Positions 41,706-50,199 are shown, numbered from the stretch's first letter. The stretch is 64,000 nucleotides of DNA from an uncultured Eubacteriales bacterium (GCA_959602365.1 CAUGSS010000001.1:115996-179995), one strand, 5' to 3'. Numbers and translations are program-made. The notes: generated by a model from the letters alone, not told the origin.

Positions 41706-43927
41706 AGATCAAACGCATGACCGCCACCTTCGGCTGCCTGGATCACCAGACCCTGGAGCTGGAGGAGGGGCTGAATATTTTGACCATGCCCAACGAGGGG
41801 GGCAAATCCACTTGGTGTGCCTTCCTGCGGGTGATGCTCTACGGATTGAACACCCGGGAGCGGGATAAACGGGGCTTTCTGGCGGACAAAACCCGCTACC
41901 AGCCCTGGAGCGGGGAGGCCATGGAGGGGGAACTGCTCTGCTCCTGGCAGGGCAGGGATATCCTGATCCGCCGTTACACCAAGGGACAGACCCCCATGGG
42001 GGCGTTTGAGGCGGTCTATGCCGACTCGGGCAGCCCGGTGCCCGGCCTGACCGCGGACAACCTGGGGGACGTGCTCATCGGCGTCAGCCGCAGCGTGTTC
42101 GAGCGCTCCGCGTTTCTGGGACAGGCGTCCCTGCCGGTGTCTCAGACCCCGGAGCTGGAGAAGCGGCTGTCCGCCCTGGTCTCCTCCGGGGAGGAGGACG
42201 TGTCCGCCAGTCAGGTGGGGGACACCCTGGCGGAGTGGCAGCGCAAGCGCCAGTACCGCTCCAAGGGCGCCATCCCCACGCTGGAGGCCCGGCGCAGCGA
42301 GCTGGGCCTGGCACTGGAGGCGGTGCGGGATGTGACCGGCCAGATCCGGGACAGCAAGACCGAGATCGACAAGTATGAAGAGGTGCGGGCCAAGCTGAAG
42401 CACCAGATCGACCTCTACCACGCCAAGCAGGACAGCGCCCAGGCCGAGGCCTATACCAGGGCCGAGGGAGAGCTGAAGCGGGCGTCGGAGCAGTTGGAGC
42501 GACTGCAAGCCCAGCTCCCCGAGGGGGGGCTGCCCGACAAGCAGGCGCTGGAGCGGGCCCGGGATCAGGTGGCCCAGCTGCGGGGGCTGGATAACAGCCT
42601 CAAGCAGGCGGCTCAGGCTGTGCCGGAGGCCCAGGCCGCCTGGGAGGAGGCACAGGCCCGGGCGGAGGACCCGGTGTTTGCCGGGGAGGCCTCCGCGGCC
42701 CGGAGCCGGGCCCAGGAGGCGGACCGGCGGATTGAGGACTTGGCGCGGCGGCAGCGGCAGGCCGGCCGGTTTGCCTGGCTGTTTCCGGCTGTGGCGGCGG
42801 TGCTGGCGCTGGCCGGCTTTGGCTGGGGGTGGGCTGCCCGGGGGGGCTTTGCCCTGATCCCAGCGCTGGCGGCGCTGGGGGTGCTGGCTGTGGGCTGCGC
42901 TTTGGGGGTGTTCTGGGCCGGCACCAAGAAGAAGTGCGCCGCCGGGATACAGGCGGTGCTGGACGAATTCCAGGTTTCCGGGCGGGAGGCCATCGCCCCG
43001 GCGGCGGAGGACTACTGCGCCCGGCTGGCCGGGGCGGAGCGGGCCCGGGAGGAGCTGGAGCGGGTTCAGGAGGCCCAGGCCGAGCTGCAGGCCCGGCGGG
43101 ATGCGGATTGGCAGGAACTGCGCGCCCTGGTGGATACCTTCGCCCCGGAGGTGAAGGACGTATTTGGCTTTTCCGCCGCCGTCACCCGGGGGCTGACCTT
43201 GCTGGATGCGCTGGACAAGGCCCGGCAGAACCGGGAGAGCGCCCAGCGGCTGTTTGACACCGTGGCGGAGCGGGGCAAGGGCTGCGCCGGGGCCATCGCA
43301 GAGGAGCCCACGGTGACGCTGGAACAGGCCGAGGCCGGATTTCAGGAGGCGGAGCGGCGGCTGAACCGTCACCACAATGACCTCTCCATGGCATTGGGCC
43401 GCCGTGGCTCCCTGGGAGATCCGGAGGTGATCCAGGCGGAGATCGAGTCCATCGACCGCTCGCTGGAGCAGTGCCGTCTGGACTATGATGCCCTCCAGAT
43501 TGCCCGGGAGGCCCTGGAGGAGGCGGACACGGAGATGCGCAACCGGTTTTCGCCCGAGCTCAACCGCCGGGCCGGGGACTATCTGCAGGCCCTCACCGGC
43601 GGCAAGTATGCCAAGGTGCGGCTGAACCGGGCGCTGGAGGCCGGCGCGGAGGAGCGGGGAGGCGTGGCGGTGCGCAGCGTGCTCTCCCTGAGCCAGGGCA
43701 CAGCGGACCAGCTTTGGCTGGCGGTCCGGCTGGCGGTGTGCGATTTGGCCCTGCCCCAGGAGGAGCCCTGTCCCCTGGTGCTGGACGACGCGCTGGTCAA
43801 TCTGGATGACCGGCGGGTGGTGCCCGCCCTGTCGCTGCTGGGTACCTTGGCCCAAAAACGCCAGATTTTGCTGTTTACCTGCCACGCCCGGGAGGGCGAG
43901 CTGGCCCAAAAGGAGGCGGTGAGATGA
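41702..43927 (+). CDS. YhaN/SbcC-like AAA ATPase with membrane hairpin
   Basis: 741 residues. P-loop MPNEGGKSTW (first Gly of the Walker A replaced by Met, as in several relatives), long coiled coils (about 165-330 and 440-560) and, between them, two hydrophobic helices (FAWLFPAVAAVLALAGFGW and IPALAALGVLAVGCALGVFW, residues about 356-402) as in Bacillus YhaN. The C-terminal lobe has the signature LSLSQGTADQLWLAVRLAV and Walker B CPLVLDDALVNLDD. It should pair with the upstream nuclease in Mre11-Rad50 fashion, possibly at the membrane. It overlaps both neighbours by 4 bp. Confidence 0.9.
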   Translation: MKIKRMTATFGCLDHQTLELEEGLNILTMPNEGGKSTWCAFLRVMLYGLNTRERDKRGFLADKTRYQPWSGEAMEGELLCSWQGRDILIRRYTKGQTPMGAFEAVYADSGSPVPGLTADNLGDVLIGVSRSVFERSAFLGQASLPVSQTPELEKRLSALVSSGEEDVSASQVGDTLAEWQRKRQYRSKGAIPTLEARRSELGLALEAVRDVTGQIRDSKTEIDKYEEVRAKLKHQIDLYHAKQDSAQAEAYTRAEGELKRASEQLERLQAQLPEGGLPDKQALERARDQVAQLRGLDNSLKQAAQAVPEAQAAWEEAQARAEDPVFAGEASAARSRAQEADRRIEDLARRQRQAGRFAWLFPAVAAVLALAGFGWGWAARGGFALIPALAALGVLAVGCALGVFWAGTKKKCAAGIQAVLDEFQVSGREAIAPAAEDYCARLAGAERAREELERVQEAQAELQARRDADWQELRALVDTFAPEVKDVFGFSAAVTRGLTLLDALDKARQNRESAQRLFDTVAERGKGCAGAIAEEPTVTLEQAEAGFQEAERRLNRHHNDLSMALGRRGSLGDPEVIQAEIESIDRSLEQCRLDYDALQIAREALEEADTEMRNRFSPELNRRAGDYLQALTGGKYAKVRLNRALEAGAEERGGVAVRSVLSLSQGTADQLWLAVRLAVCDLALPQEEPCPLVLDDALVNLDDRRVVPALSLLGTLAQKRQILLFTCHAREGELAQKEAVR

Positions 43928-44568
43928 GCGGAAAGCGTGAGGCACCCCTCCTGCGCACGCCGGATCTGGAGGACGCTCCAGAGGAGCGGGAGAACCGGGA
44001 GGACTGGCGGCAGAGCCTGTTTGAGTGGCTTCAGCTGCTGAGCATTGTGCTGGTGGTGATTGTGAGCCTGTTCACCTTTGTTGTGAGCGTGGTGGGGGTG
44101 GACGGCTCTTCTATGTACCCCACCCTGCACCACCGGGACCTGATGCTGGTGCAGCGCATTGCCTACACGCCCCGGCAGGGGGATGTGGTGGTGCTGCGCA
44201 AGGACAACACCTTTGACAACCAGGCCCTGGTCAAGCGGGTCATCGCCACCGGGGGCCAGAGCGTCTATATCGACTACGAGGCCAACACCATCACAGTAGA
44301 CGGCCAGTTGCTGGAGGAGCCCTATCTGAACTATGAGTTTGATGCGGTCTATGGGGATGATTTCATGGCCGAGCGGGTGGACCTGGACCCCCAGTATGCC
44401 AACCAGGAATTTACCGTCCCCGAGGGCTGCGTCTTTGTCTGCGGGGATAACCGCAACCACTCCAGCGACAGCCGGGTGGCCGACCTGGGCATGGTGGACG
44501 AGCGCTATGTGATCGGCCGGGTGCTGGTGGTCTTTTTCCCCTTCTCCCACTTCGGCGGGGTGAGCTGA
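43924..44568 (+). CDS. lepB: Signal peptidase I
   Basis: 214 residues. A cytoplasmic N-terminus of some 30 residues, one membrane anchor (LLSIVLVVIVSLFTFVVSVV, 38-57), then catalytic Ser63 in GSSMYPTL, Lys104 in ALVKRVIA, and the FVCGDNRNHSSDSR box. It removes signal peptides from secreted proteins. Translation is coupled to the YhaN-like gene (ATGA overlap), an odd pairing that may simply share expression. Confidence 0.94.
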   Translation: MSGKREAPLLRTPDLEDAPEERENREDWRQSLFEWLQLLSIVLVVIVSLFTFVVSVVGVDGSSMYPTLHHRDLMLVQRIAYTPRQGDVVVLRKDNTFDNQALVKRVIATGGQSVYIDYEANTITVDGQLLEEPYLNYEFDAVYGDDFMAERVDLDPQYANQEFTVPEGCVFVCGDNRNHSSDSRVADLGMVDERYVIGRVLVVFFPFSHFGGVS

Positions 44569-44606
44569 GACGGGGCCAGCATCCATCAGAACGGGAGGGA
44601 ACAGCT

Positions 44607-45785
44607 ATGCAATACCGGCGGGACAGACATGGTTCGGAACTGTCCATCCTGGGCTTTGGCTGCATGCGCTTTCAGCGCAGGCGGGGCAGCATTGATTTTG
44701 AAGAGGCGGAGCGGGAGATCTGCTCCGCCATCGGGCAGGGGGTCAATTACTTTGACACCGCCTATATCTATCCCGGCAGCGAGGAGCTGTTGGGGGCGGT
44801 GCTGGAGAAGAACCGGTGCCGGGACCAGGTGTTCATCGCCACCAAACTGCCCCACTACCTGATCCGCAAGGAGACGGACATGGAGCGCTTTTTCCAGGAA
44901 CAGCTCCGGCGGCTGCGCACCGACCATGTGGACTATTACCTGATGCACATGCTCCCGGATGTGACCACCTGGGACCGGCTCCGGGGGCTGGGGGTGGAGG
45001 ACTGGCTGCGGGAAAAGCAGGCGGCGGGGATCATCCGCAATGTGGGCTTCTCCTACCACGGCAACACCAACGCCTTCCAGGCGCTCTTGGACGCCTGGGA
45101 CTGGGATTTCTGCCAGATCCAGTACAACTATATCGATGAGCACACCCAGGCGGGCCGCCGGGGTCTGCAGTACGCCGCCTCCAAAGGGATTCCGGTCATC
45201 ATTATGGAGCCGCTGCGGGGCGGCCGGCTGGTCAACGCCCTGCCCCCCAAAGCCCTCAGGGCCTTTGCCCAGGCTGAGCCCCGCCGCACGCCCGCCGAGT
45301 GGGCGCTGCGCTGGCTGTGGGATCAGCCGGAGGTGACGGTGGTGCTCTCGGGGATGAACACCATGGAGATGGTGGCCGAAAACTGCCGTATCGCCGACCA
45401 GGCCCGGCCGGGAACGCTGGGGGAGGCCGAGCGCGCCCTGTTCGAGACGGTGAAGGGGGCCATCAACGAGAAGATCAAGGTGGGCTGTACCGGCTGCGGC
45501 TACTGCATGCCCTGCCCCAAGGGGGTGGATATCCCCGGGGCCTTCCGGTGCTATAACGCCCGCTATACCGAGGGCTTCTACACCGGCATGAAGGAATACT
45601 TCATGTGCACCACCCTGCGGGGGCAGCGCTCCAATGCCTCCCAGTGTGTCAAATGCGGCCGCTGCGAGGCCCACTGCCCCCAGGGCATCCATATCCGGGA
45701 GGAGCTGGACCATGTCAAGCGGGTGCTGGAAGGGCCGGTCTACGCCGTCGCCAAGGGAGTGACCCATTTGCTGGGACGCTTTTGA
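44607..45785 (+). CDS. Aldo/keto reductase with C-terminal ferredoxin-like domain
   Basis: 392 residues. TIM-barrel aldo/keto reductase (1-290): LGFGCMRF, GVNYFDTAYIYPGSEELLG with the catalytic Asp/Tyr, and YYLMHML. The C-terminal third has Cys clusters CTGCGYCMPCPKGV and CVKCGRCEAHCPQG for [4Fe-4S] centres. This fusion is common in anaerobes and may take electrons from ferredoxin; the substrate is unknown. It follows lepB by 38 bp with GGGAGGG upstream. Confidence 0.9.
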   Translation: MQYRRDRHGSELSILGFGCMRFQRRRGSIDFEEAEREICSAIGQGVNYFDTAYIYPGSEELLGAVLEKNRCRDQVFIATKLPHYLIRKETDMERFFQEQLRRLRTDHVDYYLMHMLPDVTTWDRLRGLGVEDWLREKQAAGIIRNVGFSYHGNTNAFQALLDAWDWDFCQIQYNYIDEHTQAGRRGLQYAASKGIPVIIMEPLRGGRLVNALPPKALRAFAQAEPRRTPAEWALRWLWDQPEVTVVLSGMNTMEMVAENCRIADQARPGTLGEAERALFETVKGAINEKIKVGCTGCGYCMPCPKGVDIPGAFRCYNARYTEGFYTGMKEYFMCTTLRGQRSNASQCVKCGRCEAHCPQGIHIREELDHVKRVLEGPVYAVAKGVTHLLGRF

Positions 45786-45798
45786 GCAGAACACAGCG

Positions 45799-45838
45799 GA
45801 TGCGCCCGCCGGGGATTTCCTGCCCCGGCGGGCGCATC
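45799..45838. terminator. Terminator between convergent genes
   Basis: Perfect 16-bp stem (GATGCGCCCGCCGGGG and complement) with an 8-base loop; can serve the operon to the left and the sigma-like gene to the right. Confidence 0.75.
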
Positions 45839-45843
45839 TCTGT

Positions 45844-46140
45844 TTACGGTTCCAGCAGGGCCAGAGCCTCAACCACATGGCGCTCGCCGTTGCCGATGTT
45901 GCGGCTGACGGTGGAGATGTTGACGGCCAGCAGCTTGGCGATGTCCTGCATGGACAGCCCCCGGCCGTAGTAGAGGTAGAGGCATTGCCGCTGCCGTGGC
46001 GTGGCGCTGCGGCGCAGGGCCCGGACGATGGTCCGGCGCCGGGGGGAGAGGCCCACCTCATCTCCGTTTTGCATATGGACGGTGCAGACGGCCAGATCGT
46101 GCACCAGGGCCTTCTCTCTGCGGTAAATCGGCTTGGACAT
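45844..46140 (-). CDS. Small sigma-70 region 4-like protein
   Basis: 98 residues. The C-terminal 50 residues (SATPRQRQCLYLYYGRGLSMQDIAKLLAVNISTVSRNIGNGERHV, read in parts) form a sigma region 4-type helix-turn-helix; region 2, needed for -10 recognition and core binding, is absent. The N-terminus is short and unmatched. Such proteins are seen in phage and clostridial genomes as accessory sigma-like regulators. The ATG at 46140 has GGGAGGG about 11 bases upstream. Twenty-three bp behind the zinc protein gene, so probably co-transcribed. Confidence 0.7.
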   Translation of the reverse strand: MSKPIYRREKALVHDLAVCTVHMQNGDEVGLSPRRRTIVRALRRSATPRQRQCLYLYYGRGLSMQDIAKLLAVNISTVSRNIGNGERHVVEALALLEP

Positions 46141-46163
46141 GATAGAATAATCCCTCCCTGTGT

Positions 46164-46370
46164 TCAATATGCGCTGTAATCCAGCAGCTGCCTGCCCAGC
46201 ATGCGCTGGGGGGCAAAGTAGGTTTGGGCGAATTGCCCCAGGCACTCCTCGCAGATGGGCACGCCGTCGATCAGATACAGCAGATCCTCCGGATAGAGTT
46301 CGCCGCCGCACTCCTCGCAGTGGCAGGCCGGCCGGTCGGGGTCGGTTTCATAGGGGTCAAACAGACGCAT
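46164..46370 (-). CDS. Small zinc-ribbon-like protein
   Basis: 68 residues with two CxxC pairs, C18-E-E-C21 and C40-E-E-C43 (plus C16), separated by an acidic, aromatic segment (GGELYPEDLLYLIDG). This spacing suggests one zinc site. I do not know the function; similar short proteins are common in gut Clostridia. A GAGAGGA site precedes the ATG. Confidence 0.65.
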   Translation of the reverse strand: MRLFDPYETDPDRPACHCEECGGELYPEDLLYLIDGVPICEECLGQFAQTYFAPQRMLGRQLLDYSAY

Positions 46371-46410
46371 GGTGGTTTTCTCCTCTCAAAAAATAAAATG
46401 CAAAAAAATG

Positions 46411-46439
46411 TTGACAAACGCGCTGAACTCTGATAATAT
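46411..46439 (+). promoter_or_regulatory. Promoter of the tRNA-Thr/tRNA-Tyr unit
   Basis: Consensus -35 TTGACA (46411-46416), 17-bp spacer, -10 TAATAT (46434-46439). Confidence 0.85.
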
Positions 46440-46473
46440 ATTTCATGCTGAGTCGCGAGCTCGGTGACAGCTT

Positions 46474-46549
46474 GCTGGTGTAGCTCAGTTGGTAGAGCAG
46501 CTGATTTGTAATCAGCAGGTCGGGGGTTCGAGTCCGTCCACCAGCTCCA
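46474..46549 (+). tRNA. tRNA-Thr (anticodon TGT)
   Basis: 76 nt with encoded CCA. Acceptor GCTGGTG/CACCAGC, anticodon stem CTGAT/ATCAG around TTTGTAA with anticodon TGT, T-loop GGTTCGAGTCC. It reads ACA and other ACN codons by wobble. Confidence 0.95.
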
Positions 46550-46560
46550 CAAGTTCATAT

Positions 46561-46645
46561 GGAAGAGTACCCAAGTGGCTAAAGGGGGCAGACTGTAAAT
46601 CTGTTGGCACCGCCTACAATGGTTCGAATCCATTCTCTTCCACCA
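46561..46645 (+). tRNA. tRNA-Tyr (anticodon GTA)
   Basis: 85 nt with encoded CCA. Acceptor GGAAGAG/CTCTTCC, anticodon GTA in CAGACTGTAAATCTG, and the long variable arm of bacterial tRNA-Tyr. It follows tRNA-Thr by 11 nt in one transcript. Confidence 0.95.
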
Positions 46646-46647
46646 AG

Positions 46648-46680
46648 ACCGGTCGTCTCATCAGAGGCGGCCGGTTTTTT
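46648..46680 (+). terminator. Terminator of the tRNA unit
   Basis: ACCGGTCGTCTC pairs with GAGGCGGCCGGT (two G-U pairs), followed by six T. Confidence 0.88.
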
Positions 46681-46813
46681 GCATTTGCGGCAGCGCCGCT
46701 CGGCTTGAGGACAGCGCTGTCCGGCCTTTGCGCCCCTGGGTTTGGACGGAAAGGCGAGGGCGGGCAGACCGGAACGCAAATGTCTGGGGGTGGGGCGGGA
46801 GGCCGTTTGTCCA

Positions 46814-46841
46814 ACATTATAGAACGTATGTTCTATAATGT
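46814..46841. promoter_or_regulatory. Perfect 28-bp palindrome with SOS-box core (GAAC-N4-GTTC)
   Basis: Arms ACATTATAGAAC and GTTCTATAATGT around GTAT. The centre matches the Firmicutes LexA box. Each arm also contains a TATAAT on its own strand; on the minus strand a TTTACA lies 16 bp upstream, making a possible leftward promoter with no gene known beyond it. It stands 168 bp before a LexA-like repressor gene. The rest of the 363-bp gap (46646-47008) has only the tRNA terminator and the repressor promoter. Confidence 0.6.
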
Positions 46842-46929
46842 AAACATAGAATAACACCATTTGGGTTTGATGTCAAGAGGGAAATGAAATTTTTTCACCA
46901 AATGGAGAAAATGAGAGGTGAAAATCAAA

Positions 46930-46958
46930 TTGTAAAAGATGCCGCTTCGTGATAGAAT
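46930..46958 (+). promoter_or_regulatory. Promoter of the S24 repressor
   Basis: -35 TTGTAA (46930-46935), 17-bp spacer, -10 TAGAAT (46953-46958). Confidence 0.6.
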
Positions 46959-47008
46959 AACAGAGATATGAGCATCTGAACGTCAGACCTGTCAGGGGAG
47001 GGGCGGCC

Positions 47009-47638
47009 ATGGAACAAGTGGAGACCTTGGGAGCGCGGCTGGGGCAGCTGATGCGGGAGCGCGGGCTGAACTATGAGGCCTTGGGACGGCTGTTGGAGAT
47101 GCGGCCCCAGACCTTGAACCGGTATGTGCTGGGGCAGCGGGAGCCCAAGGCCGGAGTGGTCATGGAGATGGCCGCCCGGCTGGGGGTGGATGAGCGCTGG
47201 CTCCAGGGGTATGATGTGCCCCAGTCCCGTCAGGCTGTGCCCGGAGAACATATGGTTCCGGTGCTGGGGACCATCCGGGCCGGGGGCCCCGCCCTGGCCA
47301 GGGAGCAAGTTGAGGGCTGGGAACCGGCGGATGTGGCCGATCCCTCCGCCTATTTTTACCTGCGGGTGGAGGGGGACAGCATGATCAATGCCGGCATCTG
47401 TCCCGGAGACCGGGTGCTCATTCACCGCCAGAATACGGCGGAGAGCGGCCAGATTGTGGCCTGCATTGTGGATGGAGAGGCGGCCACCCTGAAGCGCTTC
47501 CGGCGCCAGGGGGATTTGGTCATCCTCCAGCCGGAGAATTCCGCCTATGAACCCCGCATCATCCCGTCCCGGGAGTTTGAGCTGGGCGGCGCCGTCATCT
47601 TGGGCGTGGCCGAAAAGCTGGTGCGGAATCTGAAGTAA
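47009..47638 (+). CDS. XRE-type repressor with S24 (LexA-like) self-cleavage domain
   Basis: 209 residues. An XRE helix-turn-helix (about 8-66, GLNYEALGRLLEMRPQTLNRY) is joined to an S24 peptidase domain with the cleavage bond Ala91-Gly92 (TIRAGGPALA), catalytic Ser124 (VEGDSMINAGI) and Lys162 (AATLKRF). It resembles phage CI/HdiR-type repressors that self-cleave when RecA filaments form, rather than LexA itself, whose DNA-binding domain is a winged helix. No phage genes lie beside it. It may control itself through the upstream palindrome. Confidence 0.88.
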   Translation: MEQVETLGARLGQLMRERGLNYEALGRLLEMRPQTLNRYVLGQREPKAGVVMEMAARLGVDERWLQGYDVPQSRQAVPGEHMVPVLGTIRAGGPALAREQVEGWEPADVADPSAYFYLRVEGDSMINAGICPGDRVLIHRQNTAESGQIVACIVDGEAATLKRFRRQGDLVILQPENSAYEPRIIPSREFELGGAVILGVAEKLVRNLK

Positions 47639-47668
47639 TCAAAAGATCGTGTACAGGAGGTTGAACCC

Positions 47669-49468
47669 ATGGAAGTCAAATCCAGAGACCAGATTGAAGA
47701 GAAGTACCAGTGGGACCTGGCCAGCATCTTTGCCACAGACGAGGCCTTTCTGAACGCCCTGGAGGAGGCAAAAGCCTATCCGGCCAAGTGCGCCGCCTAT
47801 CAGGGGAAGGTGTCCCAGTCCCCCCAGGAGCTGCTCTCCTTCCTGCGGCTGGACGATGAGGTCTCGGTGGCGCTCTCCCGGCTGGTCAACTATGCCCAGT
47901 GCAAGAGCGATGAGGACACCCGGATCTCCAAATACCAGGACTTCTCCAGCCAGGCCATGAGCCTCAGTGTGGCGGTCTCCAGCGCCCAGGCCTGGTTTAC
48001 CCCGGAGCTGCTTTCTATGGACCAGGAGACCATGGAGGAGTTTTACGCCCGGTGCCCGGAGCTGGAGCTCTACCGCCGCAGCCTGGACCGGATTTTCCGC
48101 CGGAAGGAGCACACCCTCTCCCCCTCGGAGGAGGCGCTGCTGGCCAGCGCCGGGGAGATGGCCAACCAGCCCGATAACATCTATTCCAAGTTTTCCGACG
48201 CCGACCTGACCTTTGCCGACGCGGTGGACAGCCAGGGCGAGGCGCACCCGGTGACCCACGGCACCTTTGTGCCTCTGCTCTACTCCCAGGACCGGGCGCT
48301 GCGCAAGTCCGCCTTCCAGTCCTGCTATGCCGGCTACGGCCAGTTCCGCAACACCTGCGCCGCCACCCTGAACGCCCAGACCAAGCAGCTCAAGTTCTTT
48401 GCCGACGCCCGGAAGTACCCCACCACCCTGGCCGCAGCCCTGGACGCCACCGAGGTGCCGGTGGAGGTGTACACCAACCTGATCGAGGCGGTCCACCGCA
48501 ACCTGCCCGCCATGCACAAGTACACCGCCCTGCGCCGCAGGCTGCTGGGCCTGGACGAGCTCCACTTCTACGACCTCTATGTGCCCATGGTGGGGGACGT
48601 GGATATGCACTTCACCTATGAGGAGGCCTGTGAGCTGATTCTGAAGGCTTTGGAGCCCCTGGGGGAGGAGTACTGCGCCGCCGTCCGCCGGGGCCTGGAG
48701 CAGCGCTGGATCGACGTGTACGAGAATCCCGGAAAGCGGAGCGGCGCCTACTCTGTCGGCAGCCATTCTTCCTCCATGCACCCTTTCATCCTGCTGAACT
48801 TCCAGGGCACCCTGAACGATGTGTTCACCCTGATCCACGAGATGGGCCACTCCATGCACACCTATCTCTCCTGCGCCAACCAGCCCACCTGCTACTCCTA
48901 CTATGTGATCTTCGTGGCGGAGGTGGCCTCCACCTGCAACGAGGCCCTGCTGATGCAGTACCTGCTCAAGACCACCACCGACAAGCGCCAGCGGGCCTAT
49001 CTCATCAACTACTTCCTGGAGCAGTTCCGCACCACCCTCTACCGCCAGACCATGTTCGCCGAGTTCGAGCTGGCCGTCAACCAGATGACCGAGCGGGGAG
49101 AGGGCCTGACCGCCGACGCCCTGTGCGAGAAGTACCGCCAGCTCAACGCCGACTACTTCGGCCCCGACATCGTGGTGGATGACGAGATCAGCCTGGAGTG
49201 GGCCCGAATTCCCCACTTCTATTACAATTATTATGTCTACCAGTATTCCACCGGCTACGCCGCCGCCATCGCCCTGTCCCAGAAGATCCTCCAGGAGGGC
49301 CAGAGCGCGGTGGAGCGCTATCTGAACTTCCTGAAGGGCGGCTCCTCCAAGCCTCCCATTGAGCTGCTCCGGGGCGCCGGGGTGGACATGGCCACCGCCC
49401 AGCCCATCGACGATGCGCTCAAGCTCTTTGACAGCCTGATTGACGAGATGGGCGAGCTGGCCCGGTGA
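47669..49468 (+). CDS. pepF: Oligoendopeptidase F
   Basis: 599 residues, M3B family. Zinc motif H390-E391-M-G-H394 in LIHEMGHSMHTYL, with the downstream third ligand in the EVASTCNE segment, and N-terminal helical lid (RDQIEEKYQWDLASIFATDEAF). A cytoplasmic endopeptidase for peptides of roughly 7-17 residues, so it would process peptides brought in by the two ABC importers. It starts 30 bp after the repressor gene with AGGAGG upstream, and may be co-transcribed with it. Confidence 0.94.
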   Translation: MEVKSRDQIEEKYQWDLASIFATDEAFLNALEEAKAYPAKCAAYQGKVSQSPQELLSFLRLDDEVSVALSRLVNYAQCKSDEDTRISKYQDFSSQAMSLSVAVSSAQAWFTPELLSMDQETMEEFYARCPELELYRRSLDRIFRRKEHTLSPSEEALLASAGEMANQPDNIYSKFSDADLTFADAVDSQGEAHPVTHGTFVPLLYSQDRALRKSAFQSCYAGYGQFRNTCAATLNAQTKQLKFFADARKYPTTLAAALDATEVPVEVYTNLIEAVHRNLPAMHKYTALRRRLLGLDELHFYDLYVPMVGDVDMHFTYEEACELILKALEPLGEEYCAAVRRGLEQRWIDVYENPGKRSGAYSVGSHSSSMHPFILLNFQGTLNDVFTLIHEMGHSMHTYLSCANQPTCYSYYVIFVAEVASTCNEALLMQYLLKTTTDKRQRAYLINYFLEQFRTTLYRQTMFAEFELAVNQMTERGEGLTADALCEKYRQLNADYFGPDIVVDDEISLEWARIPHFYYNYYVYQYSTGYAAAIALSQKILQEGQSAVERYLNFLKGGSSKPPIELLRGAGVDMATAQPIDDALKLFDSLIDEMGELAR

Positions 49469-49497
49469 GAGAGGCTTGGCTTTCCCATACTGTGAAA

Positions 49498-49531
49498 CGA
49501 GGCATCCCGCACTGCGGGATGCCTCGTTTTT
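49498..49531 (+). terminator. Terminator after pepF
   Basis: Perfect stem CGAGGCATCCCGCA/TGCGGGATGCCTCG with minimal loop, then TTTTTG. Confidence 0.9.
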
Positions 49532-49560
49532 GTCATTGGGCTAAATGGAAGGGGAGTGGG

Positions 49561-50070
49561 CTACCGGCACGACGCTGCGGCTGCTGTGGCCGGAGTGCTG
49601 ACGGCGGCGTCTGCCGCGGATTCGGGCAGAGAACAAAAGAACTGATATGTTGGCCGGGGCCGGTTCCAGAGCAGGAGCAGCCGGTTGTTCCGGAACCGCA
49701 GTTCCAGGCTGGCGCCCTCCCGGCGGGCCGTCCATACAAAGGCGGAGCCGCGGTCCGGGCCGGAGTCCTGGGCTTCTGCGGCGTCGCCGACGGGGCGGTA
49801 GCCGTCCTCGGCCAGGGCGGTGCAATACTGTTCCGCTTCCGGACGGGAGATGTTGTACAGTTCGATGGAGCAGCGGATCCCCTCGGGGAGCCGTGCGGTC
49901 TCTATGCTGCCCACCCACCAGTGGGAGCGCGCCGGTGCGGGCAGGCCCTGGGGCCATCTCACCGCGCTGCAGCTGGGGAGGGGCAGAAGGAGCAGTGCGC
50001 TCACGATCAGCAGAAGAATGCCGGCCAGGATCCGGGATTGGGATGAAATTGAAGGTGTTGTTTTCTTCAT
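49561..50070 (-). CDS. Predicted lipoprotein of unknown function
   Basis: 169 residues. Signal peptide with a strong hydrophobic core (ILAGILLLIVSALLLLPL) ending in a lipobox-like PLPSC (Cys34). The mature part has a probable compact alpha/beta domain (IRCSIELYNISRPEAEQYC to SLELRFRNNRLLLLW) and ends in an Ala/Thr-rich tail. No family recognised. GAGAGGA precedes the ATG. It is divergent from a small XRE gene. Confidence 0.65.
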   Translation of the reverse strand: MKKTTPSISSQSRILAGILLLIVSALLLLPLPSCSAVRWPQGLPAPARSHWWVGSIETARLPEGIRCSIELYNISRPEAEQYCTALAEDGYRPVGDAAEAQDSGPDRGSAFVWTARREGASLELRFRNNRLLLLWNRPRPTYQFFCSLPESAADAAVSTPATAAAASCR

Positions 50071-50199
50071 AGTGGTCCTCTCTCATTCCGGCCTGCGAAA
50101 AAGCCGGAACCGTGTCGGAACAAGAATAACCTGAAACAGATTAAAAGTCAATACTCTGATTCAGATTAAACTAAACTGAACTGGATCGGAGGTGATGGC

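Noticed and set aside
41780..41810. Walker A of the YhaN-like ATPase lacks its first Gly (MPNEGGKST).
   Set aside because: The GKST core is intact and replacements at this position occur in relatives, so loss of function is not implied.
41339..43945. 868-codon open frame on the minus strand.
   Set aside because: It is a shadow of the YhaN-like ATPase gene, whose motifs are complete on the plus strand.
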